Below are positions 38,374-46,661 of a stretch of DNA of 64,000 nucleotides, piece by piece. The notes beneath the pieces were generated by a model, which made no database searches, was not told the origin of the DNA, and saw only the letters and a program-made list of their open reading frames with translations. The DNA is from Dyella dinghuensis (GTDB taxonomy: Bacteria; Pseudomonadota; Gammaproteobacteria; Xanthomonadales; Rhodanobacteraceae), in contig NZ_RYZR01000005.1 in assembly GCF_003977615.1 (NCBI RefSeq), positions 62,001 through 126,000 on the forward strand. Reading direction: 5' to 3'. Made by a program: the position numbers and the translations under genes. Each line of letters opens with the position of its first letter. The stretch's first letter is position 1.

Positions 38374-39609
38374 TCAAACCGATCGTGTCGCTTCCACCGG
38401 CGGTACACGCGACGCGCGCAACGCCGGTGCAAGCACAGCGCCCTGCCCCAGCAACAACAGCACGACAGCGCCCACAAGCAGGTACGTGCCCGACAGGCGC
38501 GCCACGTCGTAATGCGTCACCATCCACAGATTGATGCCGATAGCCAGCAAAGTTCCCACGACGACCCCAGCCACACCGATCAGCATGTTCTCCGTCATGA
38601 AGTAGCTGAGAATGTCGTTGCGCGTCGCACCCAGCGCGCGCCGGATGCCGATCTGCCGGCGCCGCTGGCCTACCCAGAAGCTGGTGAGGCCCACGATGCC
38701 GGCGGCGGTAATCGCCAGCAGCACGGCACTGACGATGCCCATCAAGATGGCCATGCCGTAGTCGCGCTCGTAAGCCTTGGCACGCACTTGCGCAAACGTC
38801 ATCTCACCGTCGTCTGGATCGAAGATGCGCATGCGGTTTTGCGCAATCAGAGCTTTTGGCACATCGCGCATGGCTGCTTCCAGTTGTCCTGGCCGCGCCC
38901 GAATCAGGTAGTGCACATAACCTGTACCTACTTCTCGCATCGGCACCAGGACTGCGTTATACGCAAAGGCATTATCGTCGCTGTCCATCATGTGCGATTG
39001 CAGTGTGTCCGTGATGCCGACAATGGTCGAAGGCGTATTGTTATTGCTGGCGTAGATCTGCTTGCCGAGCGCGTCACCATTCGGGAACAGCACTTTCGCC
39101 AGATCCTTGCTGACGATGATCGCGGGCCATCCCTTCATGTCTTGAATCGTGAGCGATTGCACTTCGTCAGGCGTGAAATTGCGGCCCGCAATCAGCTTCA
39201 CACCCAGCGTACCCAGCGTATGTTCGTCCGCCAGGAAGACCGACGCATCCGTCGTCATATGGATCTGATCGGGCGTCATGCGAATGAAGTTGTCCCAACC
39301 GGTTCCATGCAGGGGAAAACTGTTGAGCGACGTGGCGTCCTGCACGCTGCCAAGCTGATGCAACGCGGTCAGATCGGCTTTGATTTGTGCATCGATATTG
39401 TCATTGGACGAGTTGTCCGCCCAGTCAGACGTGATGACAAAAAGGTTCGACTCATTCACGCCCGACGGACGACTGACGCGGGCAATGCGCTCGTGAATGA
39501 TGAATAGCGCGTTGCACACGATCGCCAGCGTCAGCGCGATCTGGAATCCAATCAGAATCGTGCCTGCCTTATGGCGGCGCATCGCGGCGAGTATGGGTTT
39601 GATCTGCAT
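38374..39609 (-). CDS. FtsX/MacB-type permease, short type B2
   Basis: A 411-residue permease with MQIKPILAAMRRHKAGTILI at the start, helix ALTLAIVCNALFIIHERI, then SRPSGVNESNLFVIT. LTSFWVGQRRRQIGIRRALG precedes DILSYFM, and the protein ends VPPVEATRSV. It is closest to B1 (both have GRNF/GRDF-containing periplasmic domains with a HTLGTLGVKLIAG or HFLRTLGLKLIAG stretch). It follows A2 by 10 bp. Confidence 0.91.
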   Translation of the reverse strand: MQIKPILAAMRRHKAGTILIGFQIALTLAIVCNALFIIHERIARVSRPSGVNESNLFVITSDWADNSSNDNIDAQIKADLTALHQLGSVQDATSLNSFPLHGTGWDNFIRMTPDQIHMTTDASVFLADEHTLGTLGVKLIAGRNFTPDEVQSLTIQDMKGWPAIIVSKDLAKVLFPNGDALGKQIYASNNNTPSTIVGITDTLQSHMMDSDDNAFAYNAVLVPMREVGTGYVHYLIRARPGQLEAAMRDVPKALIAQNRMRIFDPDDGEMTFAQVRAKAYERDYGMAILMGIVSAVLLAITAAGIVGLTSFWVGQRRRQIGIRRALGATRNDILSYFMTENMLIGVAGVVVGTLLAIGINLWMVTHYDVARLSGTYLLVGAVVLLLLGQGAVLAPALRASRVPPVEATRSV

Positions 39610-39619
39610 CGTCGTCGCC

Positions 39620-40942
39620 TCAGTTCGATTTCAGCTGCCAGGCCGGCTGCACTTGCGCGGCGCGCCATGTCGGATAAAACGCGGCAATCACCGTCGCCAA
39701 TACCGCCACGATGAGCGTCGTAAGCAACAACGACATATCGAGATGCGCCAGACGTGCGACGTCGGGCTCGAACAACAGCCCAATCCCCTGCATGCCCACG
39801 ATCGTCAACAGCAGACCCAGCACGCCACCCGCCAGACCGACGGTGGCCGCTTCCATCAGAAACTGTGCGTAGACTTCGCGACGCGTCGCGCCGAGCGCAC
39901 GACGCACGCCTATCTCCGACGACCGCCGCATGAATTTGGCGAGCAGCAAGCCAATCGTATTCACCAGGCAGATGATGAAGAAACCGATCGATACGAACAA
40001 TGAAATGCGGCTCTCGGCAGGCACCACTTTTTCGTGATCGAGCCACTCGGTCACATTACGCAAACGCACATTCGGCGCCCATTGGAAGCGGCCGGCTTGC
40101 TGCTGCTCGGCGGAATAGGCGGTGAGAAATTCTTTATAGCGTTCCGCGTCGGCCTGCGTCGGCAATTCGGCCCAGAACGGAATCCATGCGCACTCGCGAT
40201 GCAACCATTGCTCGTCGTTCGAGAAATGGGCCGGCGCACCGCCGCAATTGTTGCGCCCGGCCATGCCGACATGGATGTCGACGGCGCGATTAACGCTGAT
40301 GTAAACCTGCGCCGGGTTGGCGAACTCCATGTTGTCGTAGGCGTCGTAATAGCGAGGCTTCGGATCCCAATGCTCCGTCACGCCGACGATGCGATAGGCG
40401 TGCATATCCAGCGTCACATCGCGCCCGACGCTGTTCGCGCCGCCGAACAGCCGCTGATTCAATGCGTCACTGATCACCGCGACCGCCGCATGACCGTCGT
40501 CATCGGCATTCGTCCACGGCGAGCCGTATTTGAACGGCACGTCAAACATGGTGAAAAAATCCGCGGTGGTCGCGTAGCCGGTTGTCGTACTCGGTAAATC
40601 GTTGGCGTTTTGCGGAAGTACCGAAGGTGCGATGTCGTAGAGCATGGTCTGATGCGGCGCCTTGTGCGCCTGCATCAGTGCGACAGCATCGGTGTAATTG
40701 AGCGCGTCCGGCGGCTCGTTGCCTGGTTCGTTGTATTGCGGCCCACGGTTGTCGATCTGCACGTTGTAAAGCTGACTGGATTTCCACGGGATGGGATTGC
40801 CCGAGACCACACGAAACACCGACCACGTAATCATCGAAGCGGCCACGCCAAAGGCAATGGCCATCACCATCAATGCGGTAAGCACAGGGTTGCGCCGCAA
40901 GCTGCGCCACCCCAATCCCAGGTAGTAAACGAACATGCTCAT
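39620..40942 (-). CDS. FtsX/MacB-type permease, long type A2
   Basis: A 440-residue permease. ATG 40942 (MSMFVYYLGLGWRSLRRNPV) overlaps the B1 stop as ATGA, so adjacent pairs are translationally coupled here; ATG 40936 is an alternative. GFGVAAS-type first helix reads AFGVAASMITWSVFRVVSG. Coupling motif EIGVRRALGATRREVYAQ, end VQPAWQLKSN as in A1. A much longer upstream open frame runs through B1 and is rejected. Confidence 0.91.
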   Translation of the reverse strand: MSMFVYYLGLGWRSLRRNPVLTALMVMAIAFGVAASMITWSVFRVVSGNPIPWKSSQLYNVQIDNRGPQYNEPGNEPPDALNYTDAVALMQAHKAPHQTMLYDIAPSVLPQNANDLPSTTTGYATTADFFTMFDVPFKYGSPWTNADDDGHAAVAVISDALNQRLFGGANSVGRDVTLDMHAYRIVGVTEHWDPKPRYYDAYDNMEFANPAQVYISVNRAVDIHVGMAGRNNCGGAPAHFSNDEQWLHRECAWIPFWAELPTQADAERYKEFLTAYSAEQQQAGRFQWAPNVRLRNVTEWLDHEKVVPAESRISLFVSIGFFIICLVNTIGLLLAKFMRRSSEIGVRRALGATRREVYAQFLMEAATVGLAGGVLGLLLTIVGMQGIGLLFEPDVARLAHLDMSLLLTTLIVAVLATVIAAFYPTWRAAQVQPAWQLKSN

Positions 40943-42174
40943 GCCGGACGCGTCGCCTCGATCGGTGGTACGCGCGAGGCGCGCAATGCGGGAGCGAACA
41001 CCGCACCCTGCCCTAACAAAACCAGTGTCACCATGCCGCCTAATACATAGGTCAGCGGCAGGAATCCCAGCGAGAAGGTTTTTACGAGCCAGAGATTGAG
41101 TCCGAACGCCAGCAAGGTGCCGATAGCGATGCCACCCAGACTGATGAGCAGATTCTCGGTGAGGAAGTAATGCAGGATGTCGCGGTGCGTGGCACCCAGC
41201 GCGCGACGCACCCCGATCTGTCGCCGCCGTTGGCCGACCCAGAAGCTGGTCAGTCCGACGATGCCGGCCGCAGTGATCGCCAGCAGCACCGCGCAGATGA
41301 TGCCCATCAGAATGGCCATGCCGCGATCGCGCTCGAAGGCTTCCTCGCGAATCTGTTGATAATTGACCAGACCGTCTTTCGCAGGAAACATGCGCATGCG
41401 GTTTTCTGCATACAAGGCTTTGGGCGCCTCGCGCATCGCGTCGGCAAGCTGGCCCGGTTTGGCCCGCACTACGTAGAACACGCCCAACGGTTGCGCCAGC
41501 CGAAGCGGCCAGATCAGTGACTGGCCTGTATACGGTGCGCTCCACGTCGATACATCCTGGCGATGCAATGTATCGACAATACCGATGATGGTAGTTGGCG
41601 TGCTGCTCATCGAATAAAACGATTTGCCCAGTGCGTCGCCATTCGGAAACAACCGATCGGCGAGGGTCTTGCTGATGATGGTCACCGGCGGAATCGTGGA
41701 TTCACGCAGGCCCATGTTTTGCACTTCGCCGGCATTGAAATCGCGGCCTGCAATCAACTTCAAGCCAAGCGTGCGCAGGAAATGCTCATCGCCTACGTAG
41801 ACGGACGCATCGGTAGTCTTGGCGGTCTGATCGGGCTTCATGGTGATGAAGTTGTCCCAGCCACCGCCACGCAAAGGGTAACCGTCGGTGGGGGTAGCGT
41901 CGGCCACGCTCGGCAATTGCCGCAACGTAGCCAAGTCCTGCTGGACCTTCGCGGCTGCCTGCTCCTTCGTGTATTGCTCGCCCCACAGGTTGGCCATGGC
42001 AAACAGGTTGGGTTCGTCCACCCCGGTGGGTTCGGCAATATGCGCCAGGCGTTGATGGATGATGTACAGCGCGTTGCACACAATCGCCAGCGTCAGCGCG
42101 ATCTGCAAAGCAATAAGCACGGTACCGGCCTTGTGCCTGCGTAGTGCGGAAAGAATCGGCTTAATCTGCATCAC
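40939..42174 (-). CDS. FtsX/MacB-type permease, short type B1
   Basis: A 411-residue permease starting MMQIKPILSALRRHKAGTVL (ATG 42174 or 42171). First helix ALTLAIVCNALYIIHQRL, periplasmic domain to about 280, three C-terminal helices with LTSFWVGQRRRQIGVRRALG, and the end VPPIEATRPA. It follows A1 by 15 bp and overlaps A2 by 4 bp. Confidence 0.91.
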   Translation of the reverse strand: MMQIKPILSALRRHKAGTVLIALQIALTLAIVCNALYIIHQRLAHIAEPTGVDEPNLFAMANLWGEQYTKEQAAAKVQQDLATLRQLPSVADATPTDGYPLRGGGWDNFITMKPDQTAKTTDASVYVGDEHFLRTLGLKLIAGRDFNAGEVQNMGLRESTIPPVTIISKTLADRLFPNGDALGKSFYSMSSTPTTIIGIVDTLHRQDVSTWSAPYTGQSLIWPLRLAQPLGVFYVVRAKPGQLADAMREAPKALYAENRMRMFPAKDGLVNYQQIREEAFERDRGMAILMGIICAVLLAITAAGIVGLTSFWVGQRRRQIGVRRALGATHRDILHYFLTENLLISLGGIAIGTLLAFGLNLWLVKTFSLGFLPLTYVLGGMVTLVLLGQGAVFAPALRASRVPPIEATRPA

Positions 42175-42189
42175 AACGACTCCCTCGCC

Positions 42190-43500
42190 TCAGTTGGACT
42201 TCAATTGCCAGGCAGGCTGCACCTGCGCAGCACGCCATGCCGGGTAGAACGCGGCCGCCACAGCGGCAAGCACCGACACCAACAGCGTCAGTGCAACCAG
42301 CGACAGATCCAGATGCGCCAGTTGCGCGATTTCCTGATCGAACAGAAGGCTCACCCCGCTCATGCCCACCGCTGTGAGCAGCAGACCCAGCACACCGCCT
42401 GCGATACCCACCGAAGCAGCCTCGAGCAGGTACTGCGTGTAAATTTCCCGCCGCGTCGCGCCAAGCGCGCGCCGCACACCGATCTCGCCGGCACGACGCA
42501 TGAACTTCGCCAGCAGCAGGCCGATCGTGTTGACCAGGCAAATCACGAAGAAGCACAACGCCACGATCAGCGAGATACGGCTCTCCGGCGGAACGACGTT
42601 CTGCTGCGTCATGAATGCCATCACATCGAGCAACCGGATGTTGGCCGGCCAGCCGAAACGGCCCGCATGCTGCTGATCGGCGGCATAGCTGGTCAGGAAT
42701 TGCCGGTATTGCTCCGCGTCACTGCGCGTATTGAGTTCCACCCACGGCATCAGCCATACGCAATTGCTTTGCAGCCATTGATCCCAACCGGTGAAGGCGA
42801 GATTGCCGCGGCAACTGTTGCGTCCGGAAGAGTCGACATGCAGGTCGAGCATGCGATTGAGCAACACGTAGAAGTCCGGCGATTCAGAGAACCCGTCTTC
42901 GCCCCACACAGCGTAGAAGCGTGGCGCAGGGTTCCAATGCTGGGCTACGCCGACAATACGATAAGCATTGCCGCCAAGGACAATTTCCTTACCGACGCTA
43001 TTGGCGCCGCCAAACATGCGCTGATTGAATTCCTTCGTCAGAACGACATCGGCGGCGCGATGATCGTCTTCGCTGGTGTTCCAGCCGGAGCCGTAAAGAA
43101 ACGGCACCTCGAACATCGGGAAGAAATCGCCTGTCACCGCATAACCGGACGCGGACGACGGAACACTATCGGCATCCCTTCCGAGCGCCGACAACATCAC
43201 CGGATAAATCAAGGTCTGGCGCGACGCTTTATGCGCGCGCATCAACGCCATCGCATCGACGTAGTTGAGCGCTCCCGGCGGCTCGCCCTTTTCGTTCTGC
43301 TGCGGCCCCCAGCTATCGATCTGCGGTGCAAACAGCTGCGAGGACTTGTTCGGAATTGGATCATCCGACACCGCACGAAACACCGAGTACGTGATCATCG
43401 ACGCGGCCACGCCAAAACCGATGGCCATCATCATCAGTGCGGTGAGCATGGGATTGCGCCGCAGGCTGCGCAGGCCAAGTTGTAGGTAGTAGGCGTACAT
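42190..43500 (-). CDS. FtsX/MacB-type permease, long type A1
   Basis: The first permease after the ATPase gene, 436 residues, beginning MYAYYLQLGLRSLRRNPMLT at ATG 43500. The open frame continues upstream through a palindromic repeat into the ATPase end, which is not coding. First helix with GFGVAASMITYSVFRAVSD, periplasmic domain (about 45-310), coupling motif EIGVRRALGATRREIYTQ, end VQPAWQLKSN. B1 follows after 15 bp. Confidence 0.91.
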   Translation of the reverse strand: MYAYYLQLGLRSLRRNPMLTALMMMAIGFGVAASMITYSVFRAVSDDPIPNKSSQLFAPQIDSWGPQQNEKGEPPGALNYVDAMALMRAHKASRQTLIYPVMLSALGRDADSVPSSASGYAVTGDFFPMFEVPFLYGSGWNTSEDDHRAADVVLTKEFNQRMFGGANSVGKEIVLGGNAYRIVGVAQHWNPAPRFYAVWGEDGFSESPDFYVLLNRMLDLHVDSSGRNSCRGNLAFTGWDQWLQSNCVWLMPWVELNTRSDAEQYRQFLTSYAADQQHAGRFGWPANIRLLDVMAFMTQQNVVPPESRISLIVALCFFVICLVNTIGLLLAKFMRRAGEIGVRRALGATRREIYTQYLLEAASVGIAGGVLGLLLTAVGMSGVSLLFDQEIAQLAHLDLSLVALTLLVSVLAAVAAAFYPAWRAAQVQPAWQLKSN

Positions 43501-43546
43501 CGGCTCGTGGCTCGTCCATGTCGGATGAATGCAATGGCGAGAGTGG

Positions 43547-43582
43547 CCCTCGCCCCCGCCCTCTCCCCGCATGGGGAGAGGG
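43547..43582. repeat. REP-like hairpin (family A) inside the exporter operon
   Basis: A CCCTCTCCCC/GGGGAGAGGG stem with loop GCAT plus a C-rich shoulder lies in the 92-bp gap between the ATPase gene and permease A1, within a transcribed region. Confidence 0.65.
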
Positions 43583-43592
43583 TGCTCGAACA

Positions 43593-44315
43593 TCAGCCGC
43601 GGATTTGTCCGGCTGCCGCGGTATAGGCTGTGTGGAAGCGCGGATCTTCCGCGAGATCCACCACCTGACCGTCGATGATGTGCACGTTGCGTTGTGCGCG
43701 CGCGGCGAGTTCCGGATCATGCGTCACCATCACGATGGTGGCGCCTTCGCGATGGATTTCTTCGAGCAGTTCCAGAACGCCGCGTGCCATTTGCGTATCG
43801 AGGTTGCCGGTCGGTTCGTCGGCTAGAAGCAGGCGCGGCGTACCCGCCAATGCACGCGCAATCGCAACGCGCTGCTGCTGACCGCCGGAGAGTTCTGCCG
43901 GATAGTGCTTGGCGCGCGACGCGAGGCCCACGCGATCCAGCGCATTCATGATGCGCTCCTTGCGCTCGGCTGCTTTCATACCGCGATAGCGCAACGGCAC
44001 TTCGACGTTGTCGAACACGTTGAGGTCGGGAATGAGATTGAAGGCCTGGAAGATGAAGCCGATTTTCTCGTTGCGGATCTTCGAGCGCGCGTTGTCGTCG
44101 AGCTGGCTCACTTCGATACCGTCCAGGTGGTATTCGCCGCCGGTGAATGTTTCGAGCAAACCTGCAATCGTGAGGAAGGTGGTTTTGCCCGAACCGGACG
44201 GACCGGTAACGGCGACGAACTCGCCTTCTTTGACGTCGATGTTGAAGTCGCGAAGTGCGTACGTCTCCACCACTTCGGTGCGGTAAACCTTAGAAAGGTG
44301 AGTCATCTTCAGCAT
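43593..44315 (-). CDS. ABC transporter ATPase, MacB/LolD type
   Basis: The only ATPase in the array, 240 residues. Walker A GPSGSGKTTFLTIAG, Q-loop FIFQAFNLIPDLNVFDNVEV, signature ELSGGQQQRVAIARAL, Walker B LLLADEPTGNLD and switch VTHDPELAARA are all intact. FtsX-type permeases of the MacB/LolCE class use such ATPases as homodimers. AAGGA precedes the ATG. It must therefore serve several or all of the ten following permeases, unless ATPases from elsewhere take part. Confidence 0.95.
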   Translation of the reverse strand: MLKMTHLSKVYRTEVVETYALRDFNIDVKEGEFVAVTGPSGSGKTTFLTIAGLLETFTGGEYHLDGIEVSQLDDNARSKIRNEKIGFIFQAFNLIPDLNVFDNVEVPLRYRGMKAAERKERIMNALDRVGLASRAKHYPAELSGGQQQRVAIARALAGTPRLLLADEPTGNLDTQMARGVLELLEEIHREGATIVMVTHDPELAARAQRNVHIIDGQVVDLAEDPRFHTAYTAAAGQIRG

Positions 44316-44341
44316 GGTTGTGTCCTTCAGTTGAGGTTTTT

Positions 44342-44441
44342 GCCCCTCCCGCTTTTCTACGGGAGGCTGGGAGGGGGTGAAGGCTTGTCGTCACTCGACT
44401 CACCCCACCCCAGCCCCGCTCTGCGTACACAGAGCAGGGAG
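44342..44441. repeat. paired REP-like repeat (family A) between adaptor and ATPase genes
   Basis: CCCCTCCCGC...GCGGGAGG-type and CACCCCACCCC-containing arms in inverse orientation fill almost the whole 132-bp gap between adaptor and ATPase genes. Arm sequences differ in the hairpin tips (CTACGGG versus GTACACAG). Confidence 0.6.
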
Positions 44442-44447
44442 TAATCG

Positions 44448-45719
44448 TCAGCGGCTGATCACGACCCGCTGTGCGCCTTTAAAGTTGTCGGTGCCGGAGA
44501 TCACGATGTTGTCGCCTTCCTTCAGGCCATCGAGGATCTCGACTTTGTCGATGCTGCTTTCGCCTACGCGAATCGGCGTCTTGGTGGCGATGCCGTCGTT
44601 GACGAGGTAGGCGTAGCTGCCGCCGGATTCGTCGACGAACGAACCGCGCTGCACCGTCAGCACGTTTTCGCGGTGATCCAGCAGAATGCGCACGGACAGG
44701 CGCTGGTTCTGACGCAGCTGCTTGGGCGTGCTGCCATCGAAGCGCACGCGCGCGGCGACTTCGCCGTTGACGACTTCCGGCGAAATGGCGCTGACGATGC
44801 CCTTCCAGGTGTTGTCGTTGCCGCTGATCTCACCCGACATGCCGATGGCAAGATCGCGCGCGAAACTTTCCGGCACCTTCACTTCCACTTCGAGCGCGGA
44901 CAGATCGATCACGCTGAGCAGTTGTGCATCTTTCGCGACAGTAGCGCGCTCGGCGATAAAGAGCTGGCCGACCTGACCGTCGACCGGCGAACGCACGTTG
45001 AGATCGTCGACCTGGCGTTGCAGGTCTTTCACCAACAGCACCTGACGATCGTGCGCGAGTTTCTTTGCCTGGATGTCGAAGGTGCCGCTGTTGTTGTTGA
45101 GGTTGAGATCGGCTTGCGCGTGCTGCAGCGCGATGTCCGCTTTTTCGACGGAGTCCTTGGCGCGATCGACGTCCATCTCCGGCACGCCGCCCTGCGAATA
45201 CGCTTTCTCGTAACGATCCAGATCGCGCTTTGCGGTTTGATCGTCGATCTTGGCGTTGTCGTACGCCTTCTGCATCTGCGACGTTTGCATGCGTGCACTG
45301 TTCTGCGAACGCATGTAGTCCACTTGCATGGCATCGGCGTTGGATTCTTCCTGCGCGAGCTTGTTGACGAGTTCGGGACTGTCGATGAGCGCGAGCACTT
45401 CGCCCTTCTTGACGTTGTCGCCCGCATGCACTTTCAGCGTCACGGCACCGCCGTAAGTGGCGTAAAGCGTGGGACTGACGGCAGCGACCACCTGGCCTTC
45501 TGCCGCGATGTCGCGAATGAAGGGACCACGCTGTACCGTGGCGAAAGCCAATCGTGAAGCACTCACCGAAGAGTCGGCTGAGAACAGTCGCGCAACACCC
45601 GGCGCAAAAATCGCCAGCACAATTACAGCCGCGACGGCACCGCCAATCCAGAGCAGTTTCTTCTTGCGGCTTGGCTTGACGTTGATCAGTCGGTCCTGGG
45701 CCGAGGTGTCGCGAATCAT
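44448..45719 (-). CDS. periplasmic adaptor (HlyD/RND membrane-fusion) of the exporter
   Basis: A 423-residue membrane-fusion protein. A single N-terminal membrane anchor (KLLWIGGAVAAVIVLAIFAP) is followed by a lipoyl half-motif (GGAVTLKVHAGDNVKKGEVL), a long alpha-helical hairpin (about 115-230), a second half-motif (VRSPVDGQVGQLFIAERATV), a beta-barrel, and a membrane-proximal domain ending GTDNFKGAQRVVISR. Start ATG 45719 has AAGGGA before it. It would link the permeases to an outer-membrane channel; no TolC gene is present here. Confidence 0.93.
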   Translation of the reverse strand: MIRDTSAQDRLINVKPSRKKKLLWIGGAVAAVIVLAIFAPGVARLFSADSSVSASRLAFATVQRGPFIRDIAAEGQVVAAVSPTLYATYGGAVTLKVHAGDNVKKGEVLALIDSPELVNKLAQEESNADAMQVDYMRSQNSARMQTSQMQKAYDNAKIDDQTAKRDLDRYEKAYSQGGVPEMDVDRAKDSVEKADIALQHAQADLNLNNNSGTFDIQAKKLAHDRQVLLVKDLQRQVDDLNVRSPVDGQVGQLFIAERATVAKDAQLLSVIDLSALEVEVKVPESFARDLAIGMSGEISGNDNTWKGIVSAISPEVVNGEVAARVRFDGSTPKQLRQNQRLSVRILLDHRENVLTVQRGSFVDESGGSYAYLVNDGIATKTPIRVGESSIDKVEILDGLKEGDNIVISGTDNFKGAQRVVISR

Positions 45720-45732
45720 GGTGTTGTCCCTT

Positions 45733-45751
45733 GGCCGCGGACAGTGCGGCC
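45733..45751 (-). other. inverted repeat in adaptor mRNA leader
   Basis: GGCCGC (45733-45738) and GCGGCC (45746-45751) form a 6-bp stem within the predicted 36-nt leader; the loop contains GGACA, the half-site found upstream. Confidence 0.35.
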
Positions 45752-45766
45752 CTACACCCGATATCA

Positions 45767-45781
45767 GCAATCTGCGTGCCA
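45767..45781 (-). promoter_or_regulatory. consensus sigma-54 promoter of the exporter operon
   Basis: On the minus strand the sequence reads TGGCAC-GCAGA-TTGC, a full match to the -24/-12 consensus with correct spacing. Transcription would begin near 45755, giving a 36-nt leader to the adaptor ATG at 45719. The operon's own regulator is sigma-54-dependent and rpoN is in the same window. Confidence 0.85.
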
Positions 45782-45847
45782 GCCGGCGAACGTGCGATTA
45801 CTTTTGCACGATCAATCACTTATAGGATGCATGCGCATGCGCGCGAC

Positions 45848-45891
45848 TGTCCGCGGACACCGGCCGGACAGCTGGACGGGCGGCGTGGACA
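45848..45891. promoter_or_regulatory. candidate upstream activator sites (TGTCC/GGACA)
   Basis: A perfect 12-bp palindrome TGTCCGCGGACA (45848-45859) is centred about 98 bp upstream of the predicted transcription start. GGACA recurs at 45866 and 45887, that is 11 and 32 bp after the first half-site, close to whole helical turns. This is the normal distance for enhancer sites of sigma-54 activators. Assignment to the array's response regulator is inference. Confidence 0.5.
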
Positions 45892-45896
45892 CGCCT

Positions 45897-46466
45897 TTAC
45901 GGGTGCAAGGACACCGATTCCGCGTGCGCGATATGCGCAGCGACATGATGGCCCAAGGGCGAGAGTTCGCTGGTCGCGTTGCGTTCGAGCACGGTCAAGC
46001 CAGCGACCTCACGCAGACGAAAGTTTACGATGCGTGCGCTATCGGGCCTGAGCATCGGCATATCTGGCGAGCCGGGCGGCTGAAGTGGCGATTCGTGCAT
46101 CGTCATCAAGGCTTCCCACGCGAGATAGTCGGTATCGGGAAGCAAATGCAGGCGCGCGCGCGGCCGACCGAAACGATCCATGCATTCGAGCCATTCGCGC
46201 GGACCGTCGTCAGTCACGGCGCTCGTCGCCATCAGCCAATGAATATCCAGCAACGGTGCAAGGGTGCGTTCGGTCACCAGCAAACCGGGTGGCAGCGCCT
46301 CGGTGATCACTTGCGCCGCGCTGTTATGCAGATAAAGCACGCTGCCGAGGCCCGGCAATTTGTGCATCAACCCATGCGGTGAAATGTGATGGAAACGCCG
46401 TGATAAAACAGTGCGCGGCGCGTGGCGGCAACGCTGTGCTATAGGCGTAGTAAGCCAACCGAACAT
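45897..46466 (-). CDS. uncharacterised protein of the hemP unit, possibly heme-related
   Basis: A 189-residue protein beginning MFGWLTTPIAQRC with a GGAG site before ATG 46466. I do not recognise the family firmly. The segment GPREWLECMDRFGRPRARLH, followed by LLPDTDYLAWEAL, resembles the repeated unit of HemS/ChuX heme-handling proteins (a W-x-x-x-D-x-x-G-R stretch). It lies downstream of hemP on the same strand, 195 bp away, so iron-regulated co-expression is plausible. No signal peptide is seen. Confidence 0.5.
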   Translation of the reverse strand: MFGWLTTPIAQRCRHAPRTVLSRRFHHISPHGLMHKLPGLGSVLYLHNSAAQVITEALPPGLLVTERTLAPLLDIHWLMATSAVTDDGPREWLECMDRFGRPRARLHLLPDTDYLAWEALMTMHESPLQPPGSPDMPMLRPDSARIVNFRLREVAGLTVLERNATSELSPLGHHVAAHIAHAESVSLHP

Positions 46467-46661
46467 GACGATCTCCCGATTGAAGACCTGGCTGGCGCAC
46501 ACATGCTGGCGAACAGGTTTAATTGAAATTCCCTTCTCCCATCGGAGCACGCGGGGAGGGCACATGGATGTGCCCGGCTCTGGGGAGCGAGGAAGGTGCC
46601 GGCAGGCGGATGAGGGTCCGGTGCTAAAGCCACCTTGAACCCGCTAGCACGAACCATCGCC

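Noticed and set aside
39620-41545. A 641-residue version of permease A2 extended upstream
   Set aside because: The extra 201 residues are Arg/His-rich shadow of permease B1; the ATG at 40942 with ATGA overlap restores the family length.
30575-43500. Acidobacterial duplicated orphan permeases (ADOP)
   Set aside because: ADOP proteins contain two permease units in one chain of about 800 residues; these are single units of 404-441.
30575-45719. The permease array as an assembly artefact or recent tandem amplification
   Set aside because: All ten genes differ strongly in the periplasmic domains and have distinct intergenic spacers, so they are old, separate copies.
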